DNA from: Tamlana carrageenivorans
Lineage (GTDB): Bacteria; Bacteroidota; Bacteroidia; Flavobacteriales; Flavobacteriaceae
Direction of reading: 5' to 3'
Length of the DNA: 64,000 nucleotides
Assembly (NCBI RefSeq): GCF_002893765.1
Contig: NZ_CP025938.1
Coordinates: forward strand, 868,001 to 932,000
The notes beneath the pieces were generated by a model. It saw only the letters and a program-made list of their open reading frames with translations, was not told where the DNA came from and did no database searches. Shown here one piece after another: positions 9,697 through 18,557 of this stretch. Positions within the stretch are counted from its first letter, which is position 1. Every line of letters starts with the position of its first letter. The position numbers were made by a program, and so were the translations under genes.

Positions 9697-10977
9697 TTGA
9701 AAACAGCAGAATTACACAGCCTTTTCCTTACATGTCGTAGCGCATGTACAGATACAAGAACCATACAGACGGACGACATATTTTTTGCCTTAAAAGGCGA
9801 TAATTTTAATGGAAATACTTATGCTAGTAAAGCCTTAGAGGCCGGAGCAAAATTTGCCGTTATAGACGAGGCATCAGCCCATACTTCTCAACATACCATT
9901 CTAGTGGAAAATGTTCTTCAAACACTTCAAGAACTCGCTTCGTTCCACCGTAATTATCTCGGTATTCCCATTGTAGCTTTAACAGGTAGCAACGGAAAAA
10001 CAACTACCAAAGAGCTTATCAATGCTGTACTTTCCCAAAAATATAGCACCACAGCAACCAAAGGGAATTTAAACAACCATATAGGCGTACCCTTAACGCT
10101 ACTATCCATGAACAAGACCACAGAAATAGGCATTGTCGAAATGGGAGCCAATCATCTTAAGGAAATCGCCTTTTCATGTCACATTGCAAAACCAGATTAT
10201 GGTTACATCACAAATTTCGGAAAAGCCCATTTAGAAGGTTTTGGAGGTGTTGAGAGGGTTATAAAAGGTAAAAGTGAAATGTATCAATATTTAACTAACC
10301 ATGGTAAAACCATATTTGTAAATGCGCATGACCCCATCCAAATTGAAAAAACAAAACAGGCCAAAATATATACGTTTGGAAAATCAGATCACAAGGTTGA
10401 TGTAGGTGTAAACTATATAGACGCTCAACCTTTTGTGAGTTGCGCTTATCATAATTACGCTATACAAAGTCATCTTATAGGTGATTATAACTTTAATAAT
10501 ATTGCAGCAGCCATTACCATAGGACATTATTTTAAAGTCGATGACAGCGCTATTAAAACTGCTATTGAAAGTTATATCCCAACCAACAACCGTTCGCAAA
10601 TTATAACTAAAGCATCTCATAAAATTATTCTTGACGCCTATAATGCAAACCCCACAAGCATGCGAGCAGCCCTTCTAAATTTAGAAAAACAAGAAGGCAC
10701 CAAAATAGCCATTTTAGGCGATATGTTTGAACTTGGAAAAGATGCCCATAAAGAGCATACAGAGATTGTGAAACTGGCCACCGCACTTGAAATTGATAAA
10801 ATTTATTTTATCGGTGAAAATTTTAATAACGTACAAGAATATTCAGAAAAGTTGACTTTATACCCTTCATTCGAAGCTTTTCAAGCAAAAAATCCAAATC
10901 TAGATTTTTTAAACGCCACAATATTAATAAAAGGGTCTCGAGGTATGGCGTTGGAGCGGGTTTTAGATCTTTTTTAA
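9697..10977 (+). CDS. murF: UDP-N-acetylmuramoyl-tripeptide--D-alanyl-D-alanine ligase MurF
   Basis: ATP-dependent ligase that adds D-Ala-D-Ala to the UDP-MurNAc-tripeptide in the cytoplasm, the last soluble step of the peptidoglycan precursor. The 426 residues fit the family. The Mur ligase ATP loop GSNGKTTTK is at 97-105 and is followed by EMGANHLKEI. LDAYNANPTSM and ILGDMFELG mark the C-terminal domains. The start is a TTG codon: the conserved N-terminal region of the family (LHSLF...STDTR-like) begins directly after it, and no ATG lies close enough in frame to keep it. Low translation from TTG may be deliberate or incidental. Confidence 0.94.
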   Translation: MKTAELHSLFLTCRSACTDTRTIQTDDIFFALKGDNFNGNTYASKALEAGAKFAVIDEASAHTSQHTILVENVLQTLQELASFHRNYLGIPIVALTGSNGKTTTKELINAVLSQKYSTTATKGNLNNHIGVPLTLLSMNKTTEIGIVEMGANHLKEIAFSCHIAKPDYGYITNFGKAHLEGFGGVERVIKGKSEMYQYLTNHGKTIFVNAHDPIQIEKTKQAKIYTFGKSDHKVDVGVNYIDAQPFVSCAYHNYAIQSHLIGDYNFNNIAAAITIGHYFKVDDSAIKTAIESYIPTNNRSQIITKASHKIILDAYNANPTSMRAALLNLEKQEGTKIAILGDMFELGKDAHKEHTEIVKLATALEIDKIYFIGENFNNVQEYSEKLTLYPSFEAFQAKNPNLDFLNATILIKGSRGMALERVLDLF

Positions 10978-10993
10978 AACCCTCATTAGATTT

Positions 10994-11032
10994 AAAAAAA
11001 ATGCCTGCCTTATAACGAATACAAGACAGGCA
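10994..11032 (-). terminator. Terminator for the minus-strand Sel1 pseudogene
   Basis: Read on the minus strand: TGCCTGTC, a 15-base loop, GGCAGGCA, then eight T. The stem has one G-T pair. It would end transcription of the Sel1-repeat remnant. It may also catch murF transcripts, as the stem is near the murF stop, but the T-run faces the minus strand. Confidence 0.7.
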
Positions 11033-11049
11033 CCCATAAATAATTCTCC

Positions 11050-11801
11050 CTATGAACTAATTAATAGCAAAAACACAAAATAGTTTACAGTCCCATTCGT
11101 ATTGATACTAAAAGTTTTGATTTCTTCAAAAATTTCTTCCTCCTCAATTACTCCAAAACCTGGTTTTACATCCATTATTTGTTTTGAAATTGTAGACTCC
11201 TTATTCTTGACCTGATAACCCCTTCCTAGTAGTTCATTAGCCTTTTCAAGATCTTTGAGAACTCCATCTCCGTTTAAATAACAAACACCTAACCAATAGT
11301 TAGCCATGTCGGATTCACTTTTTATAAACCAATGTACTGCCTTGGTGTAATCTTGAGGAATATCTCCTAAGCCCTTTAAATAAAAATACGCTAAACTATA
11401 TACCCCTTCATCATTTCCTAATTCTTAAGATTTTTTAAACCATTTAATAGCTTTTTGGTAATTTAAATTACATCCTGTTCCATACTTATATAAAACGCCC
11501 AGTTTTTGTGCAGCTAGTGAATTTCCCTCCTTTGCAGCTTCCTTAATTAATTTAAAACCTTTTTTCACAATGGAATTATCTGTATTATTAACGTATATGT
11601 GCCCTAATAACAGTTTTGCTTCAATATTACCTACAGACACACACGGCTTTAAATATTGAATTGCCTTTTTGGTGTTTTTTTCAACACTACTACTTCCTTT
11701 TAAATAGAAGAGCGCTTCCTGAATATTATAACTACAATTAAGATTTTGTTCTTGTGCACTCAAGGATACACGGCAAGAAATAGAAAGGGTATTAGTTTCA
11801 T
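11050..11801 (-). pseudogene. Sel1-like (TPR) repeat secreted protein, broken by a frameshift and a stop codon
   Basis: Two open stretches in one frame (11763-11425 and 11421-11050) are split by a single TAA at 11425-11427. Translation continues smoothly across it: ...KAIKWFKKS, stop, ELGNDEGVYSLAYFYLKG. Both sides carry Sel1-type units (LGVLYKYGTGCNLNYQKAIKWF, LAYFYLKG...DYTKAVHWF, LGVCYLNGDGVLKDLEKA). Upstream, an ATG at 11801 encodes a signal peptide MKLIPFLFLAV that is out of frame with the continuation LSAQEQNLNCSYN, so a one-base indel lies near 11763. Two independent lesions argue for true decay rather than sequencing error. The C-terminal tail (NYFVFLLLISS) also looks non-native. No function can be assigned beyond the repeat class. 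Confidence 0.8.
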
Positions 11802-12103
11802 TTTTTTCGTTTATTAATTTGATAATAATTCATAATATTTTTGGTAAAATCATTTTATCATATTCTATAATATAGCTTTAGGTTTAGTATTAATTTAAAC
11901 CCCATTTAATATCTATAAGCTCAAAACAAAAATGCTGGAATAAACTTACTTTTACTGTAAGAGATATTGTTTTTATTGTGCTTTTTTGTTATGATAAAAA
12001 TGAATCAATACTGAACTCAACTTTTAAGAACCTTTTACGCAAACAACAGTAGTATATCCACTTTTTCTTTTTTAATCGAAATGCGCAGTTCACTCATTTC
12101 AGC
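11802..12103. other. Gene-free AT-rich stretch
   Basis: No open frame, repeat or hairpin of note. It holds the upstream region of the Sel1 pseudogene on one side and leads into the sufE promoter on the other. Confidence 0.6.
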
Positions 12104-12134
12104 TTGTAGCAAACTGGTATATATTGTATTTTTG
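12104..12134 (+). promoter_or_regulatory. sufE promoter, TTG-N20-TAnnTTTG
   Basis: TTG at 12104-12106 and TATTTTTG at 12127-12134, an exact match to TAnnTTTG. The predicted transcript starts about 10 bases before the sufE ATG at 12152, giving a very short leader, as is common in Bacteroidota. Confidence 0.7.
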
Positions 12135-12151
12135 TTTAAAATTTGAGCTTA

Positions 12152-12574
12152 ATGAGTATAGAAGACATACAAAATGACATCATAGATGAATTCTCAATGT
12201 TTGAAGATTGGGAAGAACGCTACCAATATATGATTGATTTGGGGAAAGATTTACCCCTTATCGACGACCAATACAAAACGGACAGCAACATCATAAAAGG
12301 TTGCCAAAGTAAAGTTTGGGTACATGCCGAGATGCAAGACGATAAATTGGTATTTACTGCAGACAGTGATGCCATCATCACCAAAGGTATTATTGCGATT
12401 CTGATTCGTACCTTTTCTAATCAGCACCCTAAAGATATCATTCATGCAGAAACTGATTTTATTGATGAAATCGGCCTTAAAGAACATTTATCGCCTACGC
12501 GAGCCAATGGTTTAATAAGTATGATTAAGCAATTAAAAATGTATGCTATTGCTTATCAGACCCAATTGAAATAA
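12152..12574 (+). CDS. sufE: Cysteine desulfuration protein SufE
   Basis: Accepts persulfide sulfur from the SufS cysteine desulfurase and hands it to the SUF scaffold for iron-sulfur cluster assembly. 140 residues from the ATG at 12152. A TTG nine bases upstream could also start it, but MSIEDIQNDIIDEF is the family's usual beginning. The sulfur-accepting Cys is Cys51 in the conserved IKGCQSKVWV, and LSPTRANGL is the conserved C-terminal signature. It stands at the head of a small cluster with the DUF59 protein (73 bp downstream) and DUF2480, all on the plus strand. Confidence 0.95.
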   Translation: MSIEDIQNDIIDEFSMFEDWEERYQYMIDLGKDLPLIDDQYKTDSNIIKGCQSKVWVHAEMQDDKLVFTADSDAIITKGIIAILIRTFSNQHPKDIIHAETDFIDEIGLKEHLSPTRANGLISMIKQLKMYAIAYQTQLK

Positions 12575-12647
12575 TTTCTGTAAAAAAACGGAAAGCATAA
12601 CAAACAGATTTCCGCCTGCGCGGAAATGAAAATAAAATTATACGATT

Positions 12648-12971
12648 ATGAGTGAAAATATAGATACCGCCGAACTCGGCGAAAAAATTGTAAATGTTTT
12701 AAAAACTATTTACGATCCTGAAATTCCAGTAGATATTTACGAATTAGGATTAATCTACGACGTTTTTGTAAATGAAGACAATGATGTTAAGATCTTAATG
12801 ACATTAACTACACCTAATTGTCCTGTTGCCGAAACCCTTCCTTTAGAGGTAGAAGAAAAAGTAAAATCTCTTGACGAGGTTAAAGGTGCCGAGGTTGAAA
12901 TTACTTTCGATCCACCTTGGACTCAAGAACTGATGAGCGAAGAGGCGAAATTGGAGTTGGGCATGCTTTAA
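12648..12971 (+). CDS. DUF59 (MIP18/SufT-like) iron-sulfur assembly factor
   Basis: 107-residue DUF59 protein of the kind found in SUF loci, thought to help mature Fe-S proteins. Hallmarks visible: YDPEIPVDIYELGLIY at about 22-37, MTLTTPNCPVAE with the conserved Cys near 61, and VEITFDPPWTQELMSEEA near the end. The position immediately after sufE supports the role. The SufT name fits, but the sequence cannot separate it from other DUF59 branches such as PaaD. A short tandem repeat lies between it and the next gene. Confidence 0.88.
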   Translation: MSENIDTAELGEKIVNVLKTIYDPEIPVDIYELGLIYDVFVNEDNDVKILMTLTTPNCPVAETLPLEVEEKVKSLDEVKGAEVEITFDPPWTQELMSEEAKLELGML

Positions 12972-13003
12972 AGGTGGTTTTTGGTTCTTGGTTTATAGTT
13001 TTT

Positions 13004-13038
13004 AGTCAATAGTCAATAGTCAATAGTCAATAGTCAAA
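13004..13038 (+). repeat. Five tandem copies of a 7-bp unit
   Basis: AGTCAAT is repeated four times, followed by a fifth unit AGTCAAA, in the 126-bp gap between the DUF59 gene and DUF2480. Such 7-mer arrays can gain or lose units by slippage. It lies about 60 bp before the DUF2480 start. Confidence 0.9.
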
Positions 13039-13097
13039 ATTAACAAATAGCTAATACGACTTCTTACTTAACAGTATATTAAAAAACAAACATTTAT

Positions 13098-13604
13098 ATG
13101 GCTGATGAAATCATCAATCGCGTTGCCAATAGCAAACTGGTTACTGTAAACCTTGAAGATTATTACCCACAAGGGAAACGTGTGCTTTTCGATATTAAAG
13201 ATTGGCTTTACGAAGGTTTTATACTTCGTGAAAAAGACTTTAGAAACCAGGTTGCCAGCTTCGATTGGAGTCAATTTCAAGACCAATATGTTGCCTTAAC
13301 TTGTAGTTCTGATGCCATCATTCCAGGATGGGCCTATATGTTGCTTAGTATTCAACTGCAACCTGTTGCCAAAAAAATTATAGTTGGTAGTTTAGACAAC
13401 CTTGAAACGTCCATATACCAAGACGTGATTAACCAATTGGATGTTTCTGAGTTTGAAGGAAAACCAATTATTATAAAAGGTTGCTCGAACAAACCAGTCC
13501 CTCAAAACGCTTACATCATGCTTGCTAATAAATTGCAGCCTGTTGCTAAATCCATAATGTATGGCGAAGCTTGTTCGTCGGTACCCTTATACAAAAACAA
13601 ATAA
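13098..13604 (+). CDS. DUF2480 family protein
   Basis: 168-residue soluble protein of a family restricted largely to Bacteroidota, with no established function. It has no signal peptide or membrane segment. Notable is an internal near-repeat: AYMLLSIQLQPVAKKIIVG (about 90-108) and AYIMLANKLQPVAKSIMYG (about 140-158), which suggests two related halves. Cys residues occur in LTCSSDAI, IIKGCSNKPVP and GEACSSVP. Its place next to sufE and the DUF59 gene points to iron-sulfur metabolism by association only. Confidence 0.85.
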   Translation: MADEIINRVANSKLVTVNLEDYYPQGKRVLFDIKDWLYEGFILREKDFRNQVASFDWSQFQDQYVALTCSSDAIIPGWAYMLLSIQLQPVAKKIIVGSLDNLETSIYQDVINQLDVSEFEGKPIIIKGCSNKPVPQNAYIMLANKLQPVAKSIMYGEACSSVPLYKNK

Positions 13605-13661
13605 CCCTTAATAATTAACAAACATTTTAAATCAATCCATTTTATTAAAAAATTTAAGATT

Positions 13662-14606
13662 ATGAAAAGAATGCTGCTAATTTGTGCCTTTTTTATGAGT
13701 TTTATATTCTTAAACGCACAAACTAAAGAAGAATTAGAAGCCTTAAAATCTCAAAAAGAAGATTCTATTAGTGCACTGCAATCGGAATTTAATGCCCTTA
13801 AAAAACAAATAGAAAAATACCCAGGTTGGCATTACGGTGCTTTTGGTACTATTGGTGCTAATTTTTCGGAGTTTAACAATTGGTACGCTCAAGGTTCACC
13901 TAACAATTCTGCTGGTAACATAAACATTACAGTAAACCCATTTGCCAAGCTAAATCATGAAAAATATTTTTGGTACAATACAGCAAATATCAATTTAAGT
14001 TGGGTGAAATTTGATGATAAAGACGACCCAAATGACGATGATAGCTACCGACAAGCTACCGATGTTTTTACCTTAACATCGCTTTATGGATATAAAATTA
14101 GCAAGACGTTGGCGGCTTCTACCTTAGGAGAATACAGAACCACTTTATTAAACAATTTTAACGATCCTGGTTACTTAGATTTAGGTATTGGTATTACGTG
14201 GACACCTATTAGCGATTTGGTAGTGGTTATACACCCTTTAAACTACAATATTGTATTTAGTAGTGAATCTACCGTTTTCGATTCTTCCTTAGGTACCAAA
14301 ATAGTTGCTAACTATGCAAAATCTATTGGTAAACTAAAGTTGAAATCTAATTTATCGATGTTTCAATCGTATAAAAGTTCCGATTTATCAAACTGGACAT
14401 GGACTAACACTTTTGCTTACGAAGTATGGAAAGGTATTGGTTTAGGATTTGAATTTGGCTTAAGAGACAACAAACAAGAAGCTTTAAATTTTGCACTTGA
14501 CAACTACGATCCTTCAGCTATTCCAGCACAAACGGAGCCTACGTTCGACAATGTTGACAACGACTTACAAACTTACTGGACCTTTGGGTTGAGTTATGCT
14601 TTTTAA
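13662..14606 (+). CDS. DUF3078 outer-membrane beta-barrel protein
   Basis: 314 residues with signal peptide MKRMLLICAFFMSFIFLNAQ, then a short charged coiled-coil stretch (KEELEALKSQKEDSISALQ, about 22-50), then a barrel-like domain rich in aromatic alternating strands and ending YWTFGLSYAF, with the terminal Phe typical of outer-membrane barrels. The DUF3078 assignment rests on FSEFNNWYAQGSPNN and the overall build. Role unknown. A perfect 12-bp terminator hairpin follows within 20 bp. Confidence 0.82.
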   Translation: MKRMLLICAFFMSFIFLNAQTKEELEALKSQKEDSISALQSEFNALKKQIEKYPGWHYGAFGTIGANFSEFNNWYAQGSPNNSAGNINITVNPFAKLNHEKYFWYNTANINLSWVKFDDKDDPNDDDSYRQATDVFTLTSLYGYKISKTLAASTLGEYRTTLLNNFNDPGYLDLGIGITWTPISDLVVVIHPLNYNIVFSSESTVFDSSLGTKIVANYAKSIGKLKLKSNLSMFQSYKSSDLSNWTWTNTFAYEVWKGIGLGFEFGLRDNKQEALNFALDNYDPSAIPAQTEPTFDNVDNDLQTYWTFGLSYAF

Positions 14607-14625
14607 TCCATCGGGAAAATAGTTT

Positions 14626-14659
14626 ATTATAAAAGCGTCTTTAAGGGCGCTTTTATAAT
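14626..14659. terminator. Bidirectional terminator hairpin after the DUF3078 gene
   Basis: Perfect 12-bp inverted repeat ATTATAAAAGCG/CGCTTTTATAAT around a 10-base loop. It ends the plus-strand transcript of the DUF3078 gene. Before the IS arrived it may also have served the PBP1A transcript from the other side. Confidence 0.85.
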
Positions 14660-14710
14660 TTTATATTGGGTGTGTAAAATTTCTTTTCAAATAATATTGC
14701 CTAAAATTGG

Positions 14711-14733
14711 TCTTCGACAAGCTCAGACTGACA
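14711..14733. repeat. Fragment of a dispersed flavobacterial repeat
   Basis: TCTTCGACAAGCTCAGACTG and the following bases resemble a short repeat I know as scattered through intergenic DNA of many Flavobacteriaceae. Only one copy is in this window, so the call rests on recall. The surrounding 14660-14885 has no gene. Confidence 0.4.
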
Positions 14734-14906
14734 AGGAGAGCTATATGCTTTAAGGTATGCAAGAGTCCAACGTTTTTATTAAACGTATGTCCTAACTTTA
14801 AACTTTTTACTAATATCTAACATTTTTAATATATAACTTCTTCTTCCTTTGGTTTTGGCATAGAAATCAGATTGACATCCTTCATTTAATCGCCCTTAAA
14901 CTTTTT

Positions 14907-14915
14907 CTTTTTATT
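14907..14915. repeat. 9-bp target-site duplication of IS4-family copy 1 (partner at 16302-16310)
   Basis: CTTTTTATT occurs directly outside both ends of the element at 14916-16301. The base after each copy is also C, so a 10-bp duplication cannot be excluded here, but copy 2 supports 9. Confidence 0.9.
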
Positions 14916-16301
14916 CATTAGTGTCCGATAAAAGATTTAAAAAGCGGGATTTCCAAGATAGGATTTCCCGCTTATTTTGTATCTTGAAGTTATCACACAT
15001 CCAAGATATGAATAAAAGTAAAAACTTTAGCGGACACCCCATAATCAAACAGGTATTAAATTTCATTTTGCCCAAAGATGTTCATCGGACAGCCAAAAAG
15101 CACAACAGCGATCGCTATACCAAAAAGTTTACCACCTATGAGCATTTGGCCACTATGGTATTTACCGTGATCAGTGGCTGTAGCTCACTTCGTGAGGTTT
15201 CCAGTATTATGCTTGCCTGCGAGGGAAAGATCAACCATCTAGGACTCACGGACTTTCCAAAACGCAGTACCTTGTCAGATGCTAACAGGAGAAGAAGCTC
15301 TGAAGTATTTGCCGATATTTATCATTTACTCTACAAACGTTACCATCGCTTTTTATCGGACAGCAGACCCTTAGAACCTGCAGTGAAGAACCTTAAAATC
15401 GTTGATTCCTCGACCATACCCCTATTTAGCGACATTCTTAAAGGTGTAGGAAGGAACCCGCTCAACGGCAAAAAGAAAGGAGGTATCAAGATGCATACTA
15501 TGATAAACGCCATGGAAGACGTTCCTTGTCTGATTAAGTTTTCAAGCGCGGCCACCCACGACCACACCTTTTTAAAAGACCTGGAACTCAAGAAGGGCTC
15601 TTATGTGGTTTTTGACAAAGGGTATGTGGATTATGAGCAATACCAAAAATGGACACTGGAAGATGTTTACTTTGTGACTCGGCAAAAGGACAATGCTCGC
15701 TATACAAGCCTTGAAGAGTTTGATATCTCCAATAAAGTGGACGATGCTGTCTTAAAGGACGAAAAAATAGGGCTTACGGACAAAAACGGCAATGCTTTTT
15801 CCCTGAGGAGAATCGCTTTTTGGCACGAAAAGCACCAAAAAGTTTATGAGTTCATCACTAATAATTATGATCTTGATGCAGACAAAATAGCCGACATCTA
15901 TAAAAATAGGTGGCAGATTGAGACGATGTTCAAGCGGCTTAAACAGAACTTTCCGCTAAAGTATTTTTTGGGAGACAATCAAAATGCCATCGAAATACAA
16001 ATCTGGGTCAGTTTGATAATCCAGCTCATTATGCTTGTGATCCAAAGAAAAGCCCAAAGAAACTGGGCTTATTCCAATATGATGTCCGTCATACGATACC
16101 ATTTGATGACATATATCGATTTGTTCAAATTCCTGAAAAACCCAGAAGCTAATTGGGAAGAGATTACAACCAAAAACATTGGGCAATTAAGCCTTTTTGA
16201 CCCATAAGGAGGTTCTGTTTTCAAAATAAAGAGTGCGATCAATAAAAAAGGCCAACACCAAAGCTTTTTTAGCTAATTCTGTTTTTTATCGGACAACAAT
16301 A
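14916..16301 (+). mobile_element. IS4-family insertion sequence, copy 1 (1386 bp, complete)
   Basis: The ends were set by comparing the two copies in the window, which are both 1386 bp. Imperfect 18-bp terminal inverted repeats: CATTAGTGTCCGATAAAA on the left, and TATTGTTGTCCGATAAAA as the complement of the right end (15 of 18 match). A 9-bp target duplication flanks it. It carries one transposase gene. A GC-rich inverted repeat (AAGCGGGATTTCC...GGATTTCCCGCTT) lies just inside the left end, ahead of the transposase. Inserted in the last codons of the PBP1A gene, in the opposite orientation to that gene. Confidence 0.95.
15008..16207 (+). CDS. IS4-family transposase (DUF4372 plus DDE domain)
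   Basis: 399 residues from the ATG at 15008. N-terminal DUF4372 domain (MNKSKNFSGHPIIKQVLNF), then a DDE nuclease with the aspartates in IVDSSTIPLF and VFDKGYVDY and the glutamate in the IS4 YREK signature YKNRWQIETMFKRLK. The open frame extends upstream without a stop to a GTG inside the inverted repeat, so read-through from flanking genes can fuse to it (seen at copy 2). It differs from copy 2 at three residues: His/Gln in FSGHP, Ile/Thr in DSSTIP, Ala/Thr in QRKAQ. All catalytic residues are present, so it is probably active. Confidence 0.95.
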   Translation: MNKSKNFSGHPIIKQVLNFILPKDVHRTAKKHNSDRYTKKFTTYEHLATMVFTVISGCSSLREVSSIMLACEGKINHLGLTDFPKRSTLSDANRRRSSEVFADIYHLLYKRYHRFLSDSRPLEPAVKNLKIVDSSTIPLFSDILKGVGRNPLNGKKKGGIKMHTMINAMEDVPCLIKFSSAATHDHTFLKDLELKKGSYVVFDKGYVDYEQYQKWTLEDVYFVTRQKDNARYTSLEEFDISNKVDDAVLKDEKIGLTDKNGNAFSLRRIAFWHEKHQKVYEFITNNYDLDADKIADIYKNRWQIETMFKRLKQNFPLKYFLGDNQNAIEIQIWVSLIIQLIMLVIQRKAQRNWAYSNMMSVIRYHLMTYIDLFKFLKNPEANWEEITTKNIGQLSLFDP

Positions 16302-18539
16302 CTTTTTATTCTTACTTTTAAAAAGGCGCTTAAAAAAGCCATCATGCTTTTCTGGTTCGCAATTTAAATCTGTTATAACTTGTTGAGATGACGCTTCAAA
16401 ATGAGCATTGGTAATTTCCGCGAAAGCGTTATCAGCATTTAAAGCTTTATAAAACTCACCAAAAATGGGTAAAGCCGAGTTAGCGCCCTGCCCCATTCCT
16501 GTGGTTTTAAATCCGATGCTATGATTATCATTCCCCACCCAAGTCACGGTAACTAACTTTGGTGTAATACCTACAAACCAGCCATCTTTATTATTTTGGG
16601 TGGTTCCTGTTTTTCCTGCAATGGCATTTTTTAAACCGTAACGACTTCTTAATCGTTTTGCGGTACCATGATTTACGGTGGCCTTCATCATGTGAAGCAT
16701 GACTTGCCTAGTATAATCATTAAAGGCTTCTTCTTCGGCTATTTCAGGCTCAAAAGAAGCGATAACATTACCATGATGATCTTCGATTTTAGTGATATAA
16801 TACGGTTTGGCTACATGACTGTTATTTACGAAACTGGTGTAAGCCCCCGTCAATTCTTTTAAATTGATTTGGGCCACTCCAAGAGCCAGTGAAGGTTCAT
16901 TAGGCAATTCCTTAGTGATGCCCATGCGCTGGGCTTGTTCGATAACCTTAGAAATACCAACTTTATTCAGCACCTTAACGGCAATGGTGTTTACCGAATG
17001 GCTTAAAGCTTTCTCTAAAGAATAATTCTCATATGCATCATCTTCGTTACTACCAGAATTACTTGGCGTCCAGTTTTTATAATTGGTATAAGTCACTTCT
17101 GCCAATGAGAAATATTCACAAGGATCCATACCATTTTGAATGGCGGCCGTATACACAAAAGGCTTAAAGGTTGACCCCACTTGGCGTTCACTTTGCGAAA
17201 CATGATCGTACTTAAAAAAGCGGTAATCGACACCTCCAATATAAGTTCGTACAGCTCCAGAACTTGGGTCGACAGCCAACATGCCTGTGTTTAAAAATTT
17301 TAAAAACTGACTAATACTATCTCTTACACTTAAGTTTTGAATGGTGTCACCTGCCCAAGAAAACAATTCAACTTCGCGTTTTACAGCCAGGGAATCCTGA
17401 ATTTGAGCATCCGACAACCCTTGCTCCTTGTACAGCTTATATTTGGGTAATTTTTTAACCTCAGCATCAATTAATTTGGAGTTCGTCCAAGGTCCTGCGT
17501 TTCCATAAGAAGCCTCAAAGTCCTTTTGAAGTTTGGCCATATGTGTTTTCATGGCTTCTTCCGCAAGCTGCTGCATTTTTAAATCTAAGGTGGTATATAC
17601 TTTTAATCCATCTTTATATAAATCATAGGCCTCACCTTCTGAATTTGTTATGGTATCTAAAATGGCAGACAATTCCTTTTTAACCTGCTCTCTAAAATAG
17701 GGTGCCACACCTTGGTCATGATTAAACGACCGGTAATTTAACTCCACAGGTGTTTCTGTAATAACCTCTAAGGAATCGGCCGATAAGTAACCATACTTCT
17801 CCATTTGAGAAAGCACCACATCGCGACGTTCTTGACTACGATCTAAATGCAATCGGGGATTATAATAGGTATTTGCTTTTAGGCTTCCTATTAAGGTTGC
17901 CGCCTCAGAAATGCTTAAATCCTTCGTTGATTTATTAAAGAATTTTTGAGAAGCACTTTCAATACCATAAGTATTATCAGAAAAAGGAACCGTATTGAAG
18001 TAAAGGGTTAGGATTTCATTTTTAGTATAAATTTCTTCCAACCGCTTGGCAATGATACTCTCTTTGAATTTATTGACTACAATCCCAAAAAACCAGTAGT
18101 CTCTTCTCCCAAAAAGATTTTTAGCCAACTGAAGTGTGATGGTACTTCCGCCACCAGACGATTTGTCTTGAAGGAGTATACTTTTCACGAAAACCCTTAG
18201 TAAACTTACATTATCGATGCCGTCGTGATTAAAAAAACGTACATCTTCGGTAGCCACTAAAGCATCTATTAAATGCTTGGGGAAATCTTCAAACTCTAAA
18301 GGCTGCCTGTCATAGATATAATATTTACCAATAAGTTCACCATCCTTATCAAGCACTTCGGTAGATTCTTCCTGAATGATAAAACTTAAATCTTCTTTGG
18401 ATGGCACCTTTCCGAAAAGTCCGAGATAAATACTAAAGAACAAACTCACAAAAAATAAAAAAACAGCTACCACTAAAAGTAGCAACCGTTTTATCCATTT
18501 GTTCTGTAATATCTTTTTAATGCTATGTTTCATAAACAA
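16269..18539 (-). CDS. mrcA: Class A penicillin-binding protein 1A (tail rewritten by an IS)
   Basis: Bifunctional peptidoglycan glycosyltransferase and DD-transpeptidase anchored in the inner membrane. 756 residues: short cytoplasmic tail, one membrane helix (about 18-40), glycosyltransferase motifs ATEDVRFFNHDG and GGGSTITLQLAKNLF (about 90-145), and transpeptidase motifs STFK (SxxK), SVN (SxN) and KTGT. The last ten codons, reading YCCPIKNRIS, lie inside the IS4-family element. Removing the IS and one target copy restores an ending KSKNKKKKFKGD with its stop at 14886-14888. The catalytic domains are untouched, so the enzyme is probably functional with a changed periplasmic tail. hflX lies 18 bp upstream. 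Confidence 0.93.
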   Translation of the reverse strand: MFMKHSIKKILQNKWIKRLLLLVVAVFLFFVSLFFSIYLGLFGKVPSKEDLSFIIQEESTEVLDKDGELIGKYYIYDRQPLEFEDFPKHLIDALVATEDVRFFNHDGIDNVSLLRVFVKSILLQDKSSGGGSTITLQLAKNLFGRRDYWFFGIVVNKFKESIIAKRLEEIYTKNEILTLYFNTVPFSDNTYGIESASQKFFNKSTKDLSISEAATLIGSLKANTYYNPRLHLDRSQERRDVVLSQMEKYGYLSADSLEVITETPVELNYRSFNHDQGVAPYFREQVKKELSAILDTITNSEGEAYDLYKDGLKVYTTLDLKMQQLAEEAMKTHMAKLQKDFEASYGNAGPWTNSKLIDAEVKKLPKYKLYKEQGLSDAQIQDSLAVKREVELFSWAGDTIQNLSVRDSISQFLKFLNTGMLAVDPSSGAVRTYIGGVDYRFFKYDHVSQSERQVGSTFKPFVYTAAIQNGMDPCEYFSLAEVTYTNYKNWTPSNSGSNEDDAYENYSLEKALSHSVNTIAVKVLNKVGISKVIEQAQRMGITKELPNEPSLALGVAQINLKELTGAYTSFVNNSHVAKPYYITKIEDHHGNVIASFEPEIAEEEAFNDYTRQVMLHMMKATVNHGTAKRLRSRYGLKNAIAGKTGTTQNNKDGWFVGITPKLVTVTWVGNDNHSIGFKTTGMGQGANSALPIFGEFYKALNADNAFAEITNAHFEASSQQVITDLNCEPEKHDGFFKRLFKSKNKKYCCPIKNRIS

Positions 18540-18557
18540 TCAAGATATAAAAGCTTA

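Noticed and set aside
16269..18539. PBP1A as a pseudogene because of the IS
   Set aside because: Only six C-terminal residues are exchanged for ten. All glycosyltransferase and transpeptidase motifs are intact.
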